From CAZAFM01 sp964484395 (lineage in GTDB: Bacteria > Campylobacterota > Campylobacteria > Campylobacterales > CAZAFM01), in NCBI GenBank assembly GCA_964484395.1, contig CAZAFM010000011.1:1-35812 (forward strand): a stretch of 35,812 nt of DNA, given 5' to 3'. Below the pieces are notes generated by a model. The model was not told where the DNA came from, made no database searches, and saw only the letters and a list, made by a program, of their open reading frames with translations. Each line of letters opens with the position of its first letter. Position 1 is the stretch's first letter. The position numbers and the translations under genes are program-made. Of this stretch, positions 13,580-22,498 are shown one piece after another.

Positions 13580-15073
13580 CTAATGACCACCCATTACTTT
13601 ATCAATCTCTTCGGGCTTATCAGCAACACCAAATCTATCTATTATTGTTTTGCTAGCTTCATTTTGTCCAATAACCTCAACCTCAGTTCCTTCTCTTCTA
13701 AACTTAATAACAGCCTTGTCAAGTGCATAGACAGCTGAAATGTCCCAGAAGTGAGCACGAGTTATATCTATAACAACCTTATCAATGACCTCTTTGAAAT
13801 CAAATGCTTTTTCAAACTTCTCTGCGGAGTTAAAGAAGACTTGACCTACAAATTTGTAAGTTCTACTGTTTGTCTCTTCATCAAACTCTGTAGTGTGGTA
13901 CATAAAGTGGCTGATTTTGTTCGCAAAGAAAAGTGAAGCTAGAAGCACACCTGTAAAAACACCATAAGCTAGGTTATGCGAGTAGACAGTCACAGCTACA
14001 GTTGCAAGCATCACTATATTTGTTGAGAGGGGCAGTGTTTGAAGCTCTTTTATAGAGCGCCAATTAAATGTACCAATAGATACCATTATCATAACAGCAA
14101 CAAGAGCCGCCATAGGTATAACAGAAATATAGTCACTCAAAAAGACGACCATTATAAGAAGAAAAAGTCCAGCTACAAATGTAGATAGCCTACCTCTACC
14201 ACCTGATTTTATATTGATAACAGACTGACCTATCATAGCACATCCTGCCATTCCACCCATAAAGCCACTTCCTATATTGGCAATCCCTTGAGCCTTGCAC
14301 TCTCTTTTTTTGTCTCCCTCAGTGTCAGTTAGTTCATCTATGATGTTTGTAGTCATTAGTGACTCTAAAAGCCCAACAATAGTAAGAGCAATAGAGTAGG
14401 GCAGGATAATCCACAGGGTTTCAAGGTTTAGTGGAATATCTGGGATAAGAAAGACAGGCAGAGTATCAGGAAGTTCCCCCATATCGCCAACTGTTCGTAT
14501 ATCTAAACCAAGAACTACCACAACAACAGTTAAAAATATAATACTAAGAAGTGTTGAAGGAATGAGCTTTCCTACTTTTGGTACATATGGAAATAGATAT
14601 ATAATAGCTAGACCTATAGCCGTTATGGCATACACATGCCAAGTCACATCAGTTAGCTCTGGAAGCTGCGCCATGAAGATAAGAATAGCAAGAGCATTCA
14701 CAAACCCAACAACAACCGCGCGAGATATAAAACTCATAAGCTTGTGGATGTTTAGATACCCAGCAATTATTTGCAAGATACCAGTTAGAACTGTAGCAGC
14801 TAGCAGATACTGAAGTCCATGCTCTGCTACTAGGGTTACCATAAGTAGTGCCATAGCCCCAGTAGCGGCACTTATCATACCGGGTCGCCCACCTACAATG
14901 GAAACTACCACCGCAATACAAAAAGATGCATATAGCCCAACCTTAGGGTCAACCCCAGCGATAATAGAAAAAGCAATAGCCTCAGGAATAAGTGCAAGAG
15001 CCACGACAATGCCTGAGAGCACATCCCCTCTAATGTTTCCAAGCCAATCTTTTTTGGCAGATAGTAATAACAA
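13580..15073 (-). CDS. SulP family anion transporter with STAS domain
   Basis: The 497-aa membrane protein starts with the SulP domain: WLGNIRGDVLSGIVVALALI and PEAIAFSIIAGVDPKVGLYA are the classic first segments. About 10-12 further hydrophobic segments follow, with MAGCAMIGQSVINIKSGG around 275-290. A cytoplasmic STAS domain covers about 400-485 (VVIDITRAHFWDISAVYALD). SulP proteins move sulfate, bicarbonate or related anions by Na+ or H+ coupling; some relatives take up molybdate, so the substrate is open. The start is TTG at 15073, with AAGGAG five bases upstream. A TATAAT box precedes it. Confidence 0.92.
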   Translation of the reverse strand: MLLLSAKKDWLGNIRGDVLSGIVVALALIPEAIAFSIIAGVDPKVGLYASFCIAVVVSIVGGRPGMISAATGAMALLMVTLVAEHGLQYLLAATVLTGILQIIAGYLNIHKLMSFISRAVVVGFVNALAILIFMAQLPELTDVTWHVYAITAIGLAIIYLFPYVPKVGKLIPSTLLSIIFLTVVVVVLGLDIRTVGDMGELPDTLPVFLIPDIPLNLETLWIILPYSIALTIVGLLESLMTTNIIDELTDTEGDKKRECKAQGIANIGSGFMGGMAGCAMIGQSVINIKSGGRGRLSTFVAGLFLLIMVVFLSDYISVIPMAALVAVMIMVSIGTFNWRSIKELQTLPLSTNIVMLATVAVTVYSHNLAYGVFTGVLLASLFFANKISHFMYHTTEFDEETNSRTYKFVGQVFFNSAEKFEKAFDFKEVIDKVVIDITRAHFWDISAVYALDKAVIKFRREGTEVEVIGQNEASKTIIDRFGVADKPEEIDKVMGGH

Positions 15074-15122
15074 AAAAACTCCTTAAGATATTATTAAATT
15101 ATTGTAGTATTTGAAGAGCAAG

Positions 15123-15128
15123 ATTATA
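15123..15128 (-). promoter_or_regulatory. -10 box of the SulP-Usp operon
   Basis: The minus strand reads GCGTATAATC, a perfect TATAAT, about 50 bases before the SulP start. No clear -35 is seen, which is normal for Campylobacterota housekeeping promoters. Confidence 0.55.
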
Positions 15129-15192
15129 CGCTTTAAAGCCTTTTGGGGTGATTAAGTGTGACTATTGCGCATCCCTAGAAACTCTATAAGTG

Positions 15193-17094
15193 TTATGGTT
15201 GTTCAGGAAATGGGGAGGGTGAGAGGGGGCTTACATATCCTCTAATTGGTAGTTTAATACTAAAGCAAGCTCCAAACTCTAAGTTTGCAACCCCTATAGT
15301 TCCACCCAATCTCTTCTCTATAGCTGTCTTAGCGATAAAAAGACCAACTCCTATCCCACCCTCTCTATCACTCACAAATGAGTTAAATATCTTTTCTGAT
15401 GGTGCCATCCTTACTCCACCACCATTATCCTCTATCTCTAAAAGCACAAAATCATCTACCCTTAAAAGCCTCATCTCAATCTGAGCGTTTTTAACACCCC
15501 TTTCTATCAATATATCTTTTGCATTTAGCACAATGGCTAGCAGGGCTTGGGCAAACTCATTTGGATTTCCTCTTACTAAACAGGCTCTATCTTTTGCCTT
15601 GAAAGTGGTTTTTATACCATTGTTTTTTAGAGAATCAGCGATAAAACAGAGGGTTCGTTCAACCTCATCATATACACAAAAGGAGCTATCACTCTTACTA
15701 GTTTGAAAAAATCCTTGAAATGTCTCTACCGTAGCAGATAGGTGTTTTAGTATAGAATCAAGTCTATCCAAAAACAATACACCCTCCTCTTTAGTTGGAC
15801 TTTGATATTGAAGTTTTGCCTTATAGCCTGATATAATAGCTCCCATTTCAGCTAGTGGAGTTCGCCATTGATGGGCTATATTGCCACTTAGCTCTCCTAA
15901 GGACTCTCGCTTAGAGCGAAGTGATAAAATCCTCTCTTTCTCTATACTCTCTTGTTGCAACACTCTAACCTTCTTAGCAATTGCAAGGGTGAAAAAAACC
16001 ATCTCCCAAAGCAGGGCAAAAGAGAGTAGGTGAAATGTAAAAAAGTTATAAGGTAGCACTCCTTGATGAGTAAGAGTAAAACCTATTAGAAAAAGTAACG
16101 ATACACCAGTTGCTAGAAGGTAGTAAAGTGCTGGGCTAAATCCTTTTCTCAGAGCCAAAAACGCACAAAAGATTAGCATTAAAAAAAGCACAACCATAAA
16201 AATAAAACTAAAAATCTTTAGACTACTATCAAAAATAAGCAACAAAGAGAGTGCCAAACTTGCATAAAGTGTGATTTGAAGAGTTTTTGAGAGCTTTTTT
16301 GCGATGGTCTTTATCTCCAAAAACTTCTCACTAAAAAGCACCAACCCTACTAGCTGAAGCTGGATAAAAAAACCTGCCAAAACCCCAATCTTCAAAGCTT
16401 CACCACCAAAAAACCAAGCATATCCTTGTGTTATAACCACAGCCCCAAAAAGTCCTAAATTATTCAAAGCATAGTAGAGATATAGAGTATCTTTGAGTAT
16501 CACAAAAAATAGCAGACAAAACAAAAATACAAAGCTAAATATCCCAAGCGTAGAAAAAAAGAGCAAATACCGACCATACCACCCCTTATCAAGCTCTGCC
16601 TTCTCCCCAAAAGCAAAAGCACTAAATTTTGGACTTTTTCCACTAACCTCCACTACATATAACACCTCACCTCTGTCTAGCAAAAAACGAATAGGAAAGT
16701 CTTGAACCTCTCTTTTGTTTTTAAGAACCAAATAACCATTTTTCTCAGATTTTATAAGATTACCATCTTTGAAGATGTAGAGATTAGCACTCTGAGTACT
16801 CTGGCTTTTAAGCTCTAAGAATAGCTCTTTATTACTACTTGTATTATCTATCAAAAAAGCAAAATAGTATGTTTTGTCATCAAATCCAAAACTAACACCA
16901 TTTCTAGGAAGTGGCTTAAAATCTCCGCTATAAAAAAGATTTGCGATATTTTCAGGAGGGATGTGTTTAGATGTAGTCATATAGCCACTCTTTTTTATGT
17001 TCAAAAAGGGTGATTTGACATCTACAAACTCATAAGCGCTTAAAAAAGAAACCACAAAAAACAGTGCTAAAACTACTCTAAACACAAACGCCAC
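15193..17094 (-). CDS. 7TMR-DISM sensor histidine kinase
   Basis: The 633-aa inner-membrane sensor starts with a signal sequence (1-20). A periplasmic 7TMR-DISM extracellular domain covers about 25-165 and seven transmembrane helices about 175-375. A short coil is followed by the kinase core. The phospho-acceptor His408 lies in NIAHQWRTPLAEM. The ATPase part has the N-box (LNAKDIL), G1 (DNGGGV) and G2 (GGIGVGLFIAK). DISM sensors usually bind carbohydrates or small ligands. The start is GTG 17094, inside the end of the response regulator gene (22-base overlap), so the two are translated together. The tail is proline/serine rich. It may control the divergent hydrolase/beta-helix genes. Confidence 0.92.
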   Translation of the reverse strand: MAFVFRVVLALFFVVSFLSAYEFVDVKSPFLNIKKSGYMTTSKHIPPENIANLFYSGDFKPLPRNGVSFGFDDKTYYFAFLIDNTSSNKELFLELKSQSTQSANLYIFKDGNLIKSEKNGYLVLKNKREVQDFPIRFLLDRGEVLYVVEVSGKSPKFSAFAFGEKAELDKGWYGRYLLFFSTLGIFSFVFLFCLLFFVILKDTLYLYYALNNLGLFGAVVITQGYAWFFGGEALKIGVLAGFFIQLQLVGLVLFSEKFLEIKTIAKKLSKTLQITLYASLALSLLLIFDSSLKIFSFIFMVVLFLMLIFCAFLALRKGFSPALYYLLATGVSLLFLIGFTLTHQGVLPYNFFTFHLLSFALLWEMVFFTLAIAKKVRVLQQESIEKERILSLRSKRESLGELSGNIAHQWRTPLAEMGAIISGYKAKLQYQSPTKEEGVLFLDRLDSILKHLSATVETFQGFFQTSKSDSSFCVYDEVERTLCFIADSLKNNGIKTTFKAKDRACLVRGNPNEFAQALLAIVLNAKDILIERGVKNAQIEMRLLRVDDFVLLEIEDNGGGVRMAPSEKIFNSFVSDREGGIGVGLFIAKTAIEKRLGGTIGVANLEFGACFSIKLPIRGYVSPLSPSPFPEQP

Positions 17095-17762
17095 CCACCA
17101 GCCCTTATATTAGTAAGTCTATCTTCACCTATCTTTTTGCGAAGCCTGCTTAAGAGACTTTTGAGTGCTGAGTTACTTATACTATCTAGTGGCCAAAGCT
17201 CATAGACTATCTCCTCTTTGGATAAAGTCTTATCCCTTTTGGCAAACAGTAATTCCAAAAGAGCTTTTTCCTTACTTCCCATATCTATGATGGTTTTACC
17301 ATTCTTTAACTCTTTTTTCTTAATATCATAAATCATTCCATTTTTGAAATCTATCTGCTCGCAAAACTTCTTCTCAATCCTCTCTACACTTTTATAGCAC
17401 GCCTCAAGTAGCTCTTCGAGGGTAAAAGGCTTGATGAGATAGGCATCTAGTGAGAGATTAATGGATTTTAAGAGAATATCCCTATTGGAGTACGCACTCA
17501 AAAAAATTATTGGGGTTTTATAATCATCCTCTCTGATGGTTTGGACAAGCTCCAAACCTCCTATATTTGGCATAAAAATATCACTTAAAATAATATTTGG
17601 CTTTTGTACTCTATATATCTCTAATGCTTCTTTTCCATTACTAGCGGAGTAAACCTTGTCAAAAAATATCTCAAGAGTTTTTACACTCTCCTCTAAAATA
17701 ATAGAATCATCCTCTACAAATAGCAGACTTAGATGTTTAAATCTGTTTAAATAATCAGCCAT
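17073..17762 (-). CDS. OmpR/PhoB-type response regulator
   Basis: The 229-aa regulator has a receiver domain (about 10-125) with the acidic pocket Glu17-Asp18-Asp19, phospho-acceptor Asp61 (LSDIFMPNIGG) and Lys111 (LIKPFT). A winged-helix DNA-binding domain covers about 135-229 (KEKALLELLFAKRDKTLSKE, ALKSLLSRLRKKIG, GWRL). It is the partner of the overlapping downstream kinase. It is divergent from the secreted hydrolase gene; the 78-base space between them holds a TGCGAC tandem repeat 11 bases apart, the layout expected of an OmpR-type binding site. Autoregulation and control of the hydrolase are therefore likely, but inferred. Confidence 0.93.
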   Translation of the reverse strand: MADYLNRFKHLSLLFVEDDSIILEESVKTLEIFFDKVYSASNGKEALEIYRVQKPNIILSDIFMPNIGGLELVQTIREDDYKTPIIFLSAYSNRDILLKSINLSLDAYLIKPFTLEELLEACYKSVERIEKKFCEQIDFKNGMIYDIKKKELKNGKTIIDMGSKEKALLELLFAKRDKTLSKEEIVYELWPLDSISNSALKSLLSRLRKKIGEDRLTNIRAGGWRLCLE

Positions 17763-17776
17763 ATAAAACCTTTAAA

Positions 17777-17810
17777 TGCGACCAAGTTGCGACTCAATAT
17801 GTGCAATAAT
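17777..17810 (+). promoter_or_regulatory. Candidate OmpR-type operator and -10 box of the hydrolase gene
   Basis: TGCGAC occurs at 17777-17782 and again at 17788-17793, exactly 11 bases apart. TGC-AATAAT (17802-17810), an extended -10, begins nine bases after the second copy, so the repeat covers the -35 region. This is the geometry used by OmpR/PhoB-type activators. The response regulator gene starts only 15 bases to the left. Confidence 0.55.
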
Positions 17811-17840
17811 TTTACCAACCAAACAACACAAGGAGAAACC

Positions 17841-19061
17841 ATGCTTAAAAGCCTCATAAGTGCTTTAGTTTTACTGCTACTAGCATACCCAAATCAAGTT
17901 TTAGCAGATGACTACAAAGTAGTAACCAGTGGGGTCAAATACAAACCTATGGGTGATTATAGCACTACCTATTTAAAAAAAATCCTTACAGTTGAAGTAA
18001 AAGATTTTGAGACTACTCCTATGGGTATCACATTTCCCAATCCTCAAAATGGAGTTAAACTATATAAAGTCATATATAAAACTATGATTCCTGAAAAAAA
18101 CAATCAAGTCACAGAAGCATCTGGACTTATCGCCGTTCCTGATGTGAGCCTAAGTGGTAGAACTTTTCCTCTTGTATCATGGCAACATGGAACGGTATAT
18201 ACAAAAAAAGAGGTTCCTTCACAGCCTAAAAACTCTATGGAGACTAGGCTTATTCTAGCCAACCTAGGTGGAAATGGTTATGTTGTCATAGGTGCGGACT
18301 ATATAGGTATGGGGGAGTCAAGTGAGTCAAACTCATATATGGTCACAGGCAGTAGTGTTCAAGCTATGGCAGATATGCTAAATGCTTCTAAGGTTGTGCT
18401 AAAAGACTTGGGCGTAAGCACTGATAAGCTTTTTCTTAGTGGATGGTCACAAGGGGCTTATAACACACAGATATTTCACCGCTATCTCGAACAACAAGGA
18501 GTGAGTATAACCGCTACTGCTACAGCTTCTACACCGACATCTCCTTGGATGTTAGCAACTAGGTGGATATACAAACCGACAAAATATGATGCTCAGTGGA
18601 TACTAGGTACGGTAGCTCAACTCCTAAACTCTTATGAACGCTACTATGGAGTAGATGGACTTGTTGAAGATGCCTTAAGACCTGAGTATGTAGAGCAAGC
18701 AAGAGATTTTTATGACAACAAACTTAGCTGGAGTGATGTCTCCAAATCATGGCCTATGTATAGTAAAGATTTTTACAAGCCAGAGTTTGCTGCAAAACTA
18801 GCCTTAGGGGAGAACACTTTTGCAAAGCTACTTTTGAAAAATCAAGCTTATGGGTGGCGTTCACTCACTCCTTCTTTATACTACTGGGGAGCTTCTGATG
18901 AAGCCATAGCCCCATATATTGCCAAACTGCCTATAGACTATCAAGATACAGTTGGAGGAGCTAAAGCAGAGGCTATATACGCAGGAGAAAAAGCTGATCA
19001 CAGAGGTACATTTGTATTTGGAGTAAAAGACCAAAAAGAGTGGTTTGATGGCTTCAAGTAG
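17841..19061 (+). CDS. Secreted alpha/beta hydrolase (lipase/esterase-like)
   Basis: The 406-aa exported protein has the signal peptide MLKSLISALVLLLLAYPNQVLA. The hydrolase core shows LVSWQHGTVY (oxyanion region), GADYIGMGES, and the nucleophile elbow GWSQG with Ser203. A likely acid is in GASDEAIAP and a likely His in KADHRGTF near the end, in the order Ser-Asp-His. It resembles secretory lipases and esterases (LIP-type family); the substrate is unknown. AAGGAG precedes ATG 17841; an upstream in-frame ATG lacks a binding site and would spoil the signal peptide. It is probably co-transcribed with the beta-helix gene 21 bases downstream and controlled by the divergent two-component system. 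Confidence 0.85.
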   Translation: MLKSLISALVLLLLAYPNQVLADDYKVVTSGVKYKPMGDYSTTYLKKILTVEVKDFETTPMGITFPNPQNGVKLYKVIYKTMIPEKNNQVTEASGLIAVPDVSLSGRTFPLVSWQHGTVYTKKEVPSQPKNSMETRLILANLGGNGYVVIGADYIGMGESSESNSYMVTGSSVQAMADMLNASKVVLKDLGVSTDKLFLSGWSQGAYNTQIFHRYLEQQGVSITATATASTPTSPWMLATRWIYKPTKYDAQWILGTVAQLLNSYERYYGVDGLVEDALRPEYVEQARDFYDNKLSWSDVSKSWPMYSKDFYKPEFAAKLALGENTFAKLLLKNQAYGWRSLTPSLYYWGASDEAIAPYIAKLPIDYQDTVGGAKAEAIYAGEKADHRGTFVFGVKDQKEWFDGFK

Positions 19062-19082
19062 AAACTTATAGCAGGAGAGAGA

Positions 19083-21227
19083 GTGAAGAAGCTTTGTTTG
19101 AGAGTTGTTTTAGGGGTTGTGATGAGTTTGGTTGCTTTGAGTGCGGAAAATATTATCTATGTAGATGCTAACATGGATGGCAAAAGTAGTGATGGTAAAA
19201 GTTGGGAGAGTGCATACAAAGACCTCCAAGAGGCTTTGAAAGTCGCTAAAAAAGGGGATAGTATCTGGGTTGCTAGAGGGGTTTACTATCCAAGTAGAGA
19301 TAGAAAGCTCTCATTTGTAATGAAAGAGGGAGTTAATCTCTATGGAGGATTTGCAGGTGTAGAAAAGGAGCTAAAAGATAGAGACTACAAGAAAAACGAA
19401 ACAATCTTGAGTGGAGATATAGGTAGAGGAGATAGAACCAAAAATAGCATAACCATCATAAAAGGGGCAAATGATGCACTGCTAGATGGATTTATAGTGA
19501 GTGGTGCATACTCTAAGGATGAGTCAAGGATGCACCTACTGCCAAGTGATATTAAAAAAAACGATATGGAAGTTGGCGGAGGTATGAGAAACTTCATGGT
19601 TAGCCCAAAAGTAAAAAATGTGATATTTAAAGACAACTACTCACCAAAGGGCGGAGCAGTCTATAATGTCCAAGACTCCAATGTCACTCAAACAAGCTTT
19701 GAAAATGTAGAGTTCATTAACAACACTGCTCAAATGAGAGGTGGTGCTGTGAGTAATGATCTAGGTGCTATGCCTATTTTTATCAACTGTCTGTTTGTTG
19801 GTAACAAGAGCGAAGACAAAGGAGGTGGTCTCTACAACGATTTTGCTGCCTCTCCGATACTCATAAATGCACTTTTTGAGAACAATAGTGCCATTACTGC
19901 TGGTGCAATAGGAAATGATGGTGGCTCTTCACCGCTCCTTGTTAATGTCACGATAAAAGATAACAACGCAAGTGCGGGGCTTGGCAAAGGACTATATCAA
20001 GGCACAGGAGTAAATAACAATCCCATAGTGATAAACTCATCAATAGATAGTGTCTATAACTGGCATGAAAATATAGTTGGAAAGTATAGCTCAAAATTAC
20101 CAGAAAATAGTGCTTTGAACCTATCTAGGTTTGTAGAGCTGACTGATTTAAAAGGAAGCTTTGAAAATACAGATATAAAAGCACTCCCAAATACAAAACA
20201 AGGATATAATCCAAAACTGGATGTAAACTCCCTTTTGGACAACAGAAGTATCAAAAAGCTCTTAACTCTTTACAAAAAAAATGGTGGATATGTAAGTTAT
20301 AAAGAGGAGTTTACAAGACGAGTTATAAAAAGTGACAATACACTCCCTATAATCTATGTAGCTAGTGGAGGCAAAGGGGATGGAAGCTCTTGGAAATCCC
20401 CATTAGGTGACCTCCAAAAGGCTATAGACTTAGCTAATAGCAATAGTGCAGAGGTGTGGATAAGAAGTGGTATATATAAACCAAAGAAAAAACCAAACGA
20501 TATTGCCGCATTTACGCTTTATGAGGGAGTGAAGCTATATGGTGGATTTGCAGGTGATGAGAGTGATAGAGATAAGAGAGATATAAAAAATAACCCAACA
20601 GTTTTAAAAGCTAAAAGTAAGGATATAGAGTATAACCATGTGATTTATGGTGCCAATTATACCACGCTTGATGGTCTTGTGATAGATGGAGGAGAGGCTA
20701 GAGGATTTAGCTATCATAACAAGGGAGGAGGGCTTATAGCTTATCACGCAGGTAAGAGTTACTCTCCATTTGATGAGAGTGGAACTGGGTTTAAAATGGA
20801 GATAAAAAACTGCATATTTAAGGACAATAAAGCCTATGAAGGTGGTGCGATATATGCTTTTAGTAAAGCAGACCTAAATATCAGCGACACAATATTTATA
20901 AACAATAGTGCAGTAAATGGCGGAGCGATTATGGATAGAGAGGGTAACAAAATCAACTGCCAAAATTGCACATTTGAAAATAACATCGCTAGCATAAGTG
21001 GTGGTGCAACATACGAAGACTATGGCTCTCACGCCCTATATCAAGATAGTAGCTTCATAAATAATAAGGCTACATACAAAGGTGGAGCTATCTATGTCAT
21101 AAGCCGAGCCTCTCAGCTTGAAGGCACAGAGCTAAGTCTTAAAAATAGTAAATTTGTGAATAATAGTGCAAAAGAGGGTGATAACATATACAAAGAAGAT
21201 TCAAGTACAGTAACTATGGAGCCATAG
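19083..21227 (+). CDS. Secreted parallel beta-helix protein with duplicated halves
   Basis: The 714-aa exported protein has a signal peptide (about 1-21). It is made of pectin-lyase-like beta-helix coils with many POMP-like repeats of the type GGAIY/GGAV plus F-x-NN (for example GGAVSN, GGGLYN, GGAIYAFS, GGAIYVIS). Two homologous halves begin at about residue 25 (IYVDANMDGKSSDG) and 423 (IYVASGGKGDGSSW). Each has a DLQ-A segment, a YGGFAG segment and then coils. I see no C-terminal autotransporter barrel or sorting domain. A surface adhesin or a polysaccharide-binding or -degrading protein is possible; catalytic residues cannot be assigned. The start is GTG 19083 behind AGGAGAGA, 21 bases after the hydrolase. 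Confidence 0.8.
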   Translation: MKKLCLRVVLGVVMSLVALSAENIIYVDANMDGKSSDGKSWESAYKDLQEALKVAKKGDSIWVARGVYYPSRDRKLSFVMKEGVNLYGGFAGVEKELKDRDYKKNETILSGDIGRGDRTKNSITIIKGANDALLDGFIVSGAYSKDESRMHLLPSDIKKNDMEVGGGMRNFMVSPKVKNVIFKDNYSPKGGAVYNVQDSNVTQTSFENVEFINNTAQMRGGAVSNDLGAMPIFINCLFVGNKSEDKGGGLYNDFAASPILINALFENNSAITAGAIGNDGGSSPLLVNVTIKDNNASAGLGKGLYQGTGVNNNPIVINSSIDSVYNWHENIVGKYSSKLPENSALNLSRFVELTDLKGSFENTDIKALPNTKQGYNPKLDVNSLLDNRSIKKLLTLYKKNGGYVSYKEEFTRRVIKSDNTLPIIYVASGGKGDGSSWKSPLGDLQKAIDLANSNSAEVWIRSGIYKPKKKPNDIAAFTLYEGVKLYGGFAGDESDRDKRDIKNNPTVLKAKSKDIEYNHVIYGANYTTLDGLVIDGGEARGFSYHNKGGGLIAYHAGKSYSPFDESGTGFKMEIKNCIFKDNKAYEGGAIYAFSKADLNISDTIFINNSAVNGGAIMDREGNKINCQNCTFENNIASISGGATYEDYGSHALYQDSSFINNKATYKGGAIYVISRASQLEGTELSLKNSKFVNNSAKEGDNIYKEDSSTVTMEP

Positions 21228-21294
21228 AGCTACTTTGCTTATCTTATTATCATGTATACTAGGGTAAATAACGCCATTATTTCAGAAGCATTAA

Positions 21295-21322
21295 GCAGAC
21301 ACGCTTAGAGTGGTGTGTCTGC
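21295..21322. terminator. Hairpin after the beta-helix gene
   Basis: GCAGACAC (21295-21302) pairs with GTGTCTGC (21315-21322) across a 12-base loop, about 70 bases after the beta-helix gene stop. There is no T run behind it. It may be a weak terminator or part of an untranslated structure. The rest of the 281-base space (21228-21508) holds only the pheS promoter region. Confidence 0.35.
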
Positions 21323-21454
21323 ACTTACACACAAGTACACAATGGAGCATAAAAATTTCGTATCAACCTGATAAATATACTATACAAAAAGGTAAATCTC
21401 TGACCTATTAATTTTAAATATCTTTAATCCAACACCTCTTAAACTTTGATGTGA

Positions 21455-21460
21455 TACTAT
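21455..21460 (+). promoter_or_regulatory. Candidate -10 box of the pheS operon
   Basis: TACTAT follows GTGA, about 50 bases before the pheS start. The stretch between is T-rich, as is common at Campylobacterota promoters. There is no clear -35. I saw no T-box or Phe-leader peptide in the leader. Confidence 0.35.
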
Positions 21461-21508
21461 TTCATATTTGTTCAGTTTTATTTAGTTTTAAAATCCAGGG
21501 GGGCGTAT

Positions 21509-22498
21509 TTGAAAGATATAATCGGTGAGTTAAAATCGATAGCAGATCTTGCAAGCTTGGAAGAGTTACGAGTCAAAGTCTTGGGTAAAAAGGGAGTTTT
21601 GACAAAAGAGTTTGCAGGACTAAAAGAGCTTAGTAATGAAGATAAGAAGATAAAGGCTAAAGAGCTTAATGATATAAAAAATAGCTTCTTAAGTGAGTTT
21701 GAAAAGATAAAACACGACTTAGAAGAAAAAGCTCTTGAAGAAGAGCTTCAAAAAGACAAAATAGATGTTACACTCTATAATAACATCCAAAAAAGAGGCT
21801 CTTTTCATCCTATAAATGAAACTATGTCAAAGATTATTGACTACTTTATATCTATGAATTTCTCTGTGGAGACAGGACCTTATGTGGAAGAAGACTTTTA
21901 TAACTTTGAGGCACTAAATTTTCCAGAGTATCATCCTGCAAGAGATATGCAAGATACATTCTTTTTTAGTGATAAGAAGCTTCTAAGAACACACACATCA
22001 CCAGTGCAGATAAGAACCATGCAAAAAGAAAAACCACCTATACGAATGATAAGTCCCGGAGCTGTTTTTAGAAGAGACTATGATCTTACGCACTCACCTA
22101 TGTTTCACCAGATAGAGGGGCTTGTGGTTGATAGTGAGGATAGAATATCCTTTGCAAACTTGAAGTTTATACTTGAGGATTTCTTGACTTATATGTTTGG
22201 AGATGTAAAGGTTAGGTTTAGGTCAAGCTTTTTTCCTTTTACAGAGCCTAGTGCTGAGGTGGATATAAGCTGTATTTTCTGCGAGAGTGGATGTAGAGTT
22301 TGCTCACACACTGGGTGGCTAGAGGTGCTTGGATGTGGTATAGTTGATGATAATGTTTTTAAATCAGTAGGACTAAAAGATGTTAGCGGATATGCTTTTG
22401 GGCTAGGGATTGAGAGATTTGCAATGCTTATTAACAGAGTACCAGACCTCAGGTCGTTTTTTGAGAGTGATTTAAGACTACTGGAGCAGTTTTCATGA
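21509..22498 (+). CDS. pheS: Phenylalanyl-tRNA synthetase alpha subunit
   Basis: The 329-aa catalytic subunit of the alpha2beta2 enzyme charges tRNA-Phe. An N-terminal coiled coil (1-85) precedes the class II core. Motif 2 is GAVFRRDYDLTHSPMFHQIE and motif 3 is GYAFGLGIERFAML. A cysteine group CIFCESGCRVC (C-x2-C-x3-C-x2-C) stands before TGWLEVLG, as in many bacterial PheS. The start is TTG 21509 with AGGGGGG just upstream. Its stop overlaps the pheT start (ATGA). It is the first gene of a long housekeeping operon. Confidence 0.97.
   Translation: MKDIIGELKSIADLASLEELRVKVLGKKGVLTKEFAGLKELSNEDKKIKAKELNDIKNSFLSEFEKIKHDLEEKALEEELQKDKIDVTLYNNIQKRGSFHPINETMSKIIDYFISMNFSVETGPYVEEDFYNFEALNFPEYHPARDMQDTFFFSDKKLLRTHTSPVQIRTMQKEKPPIRMISPGAVFRRDYDLTHSPMFHQIEGLVVDSEDRISFANLKFILEDFLTYMFGDVKVRFRSSFFPFTEPSAEVDISCIFCESGCRVCSHTGWLEVLGCGIVDDNVFKSVGLKDVSGYAFGLGIERFAMLINRVPDLRSFFESDLRLLEQFS

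Noticed and set aside
19083..21227. Repeated coils in the beta-helix gene as a DNA repeat array or CRISPR
   Set aside because: The repetition is at the protein level, irregular in spacing and degenerate in DNA, and lies within one open frame.
21228..21508. tRNA, leader peptide or T-box before pheS
   Set aside because: No cloverleaf, no Phe-rich short frame and no T-box sequence could be seen; only one hairpin and a promoter-like box.
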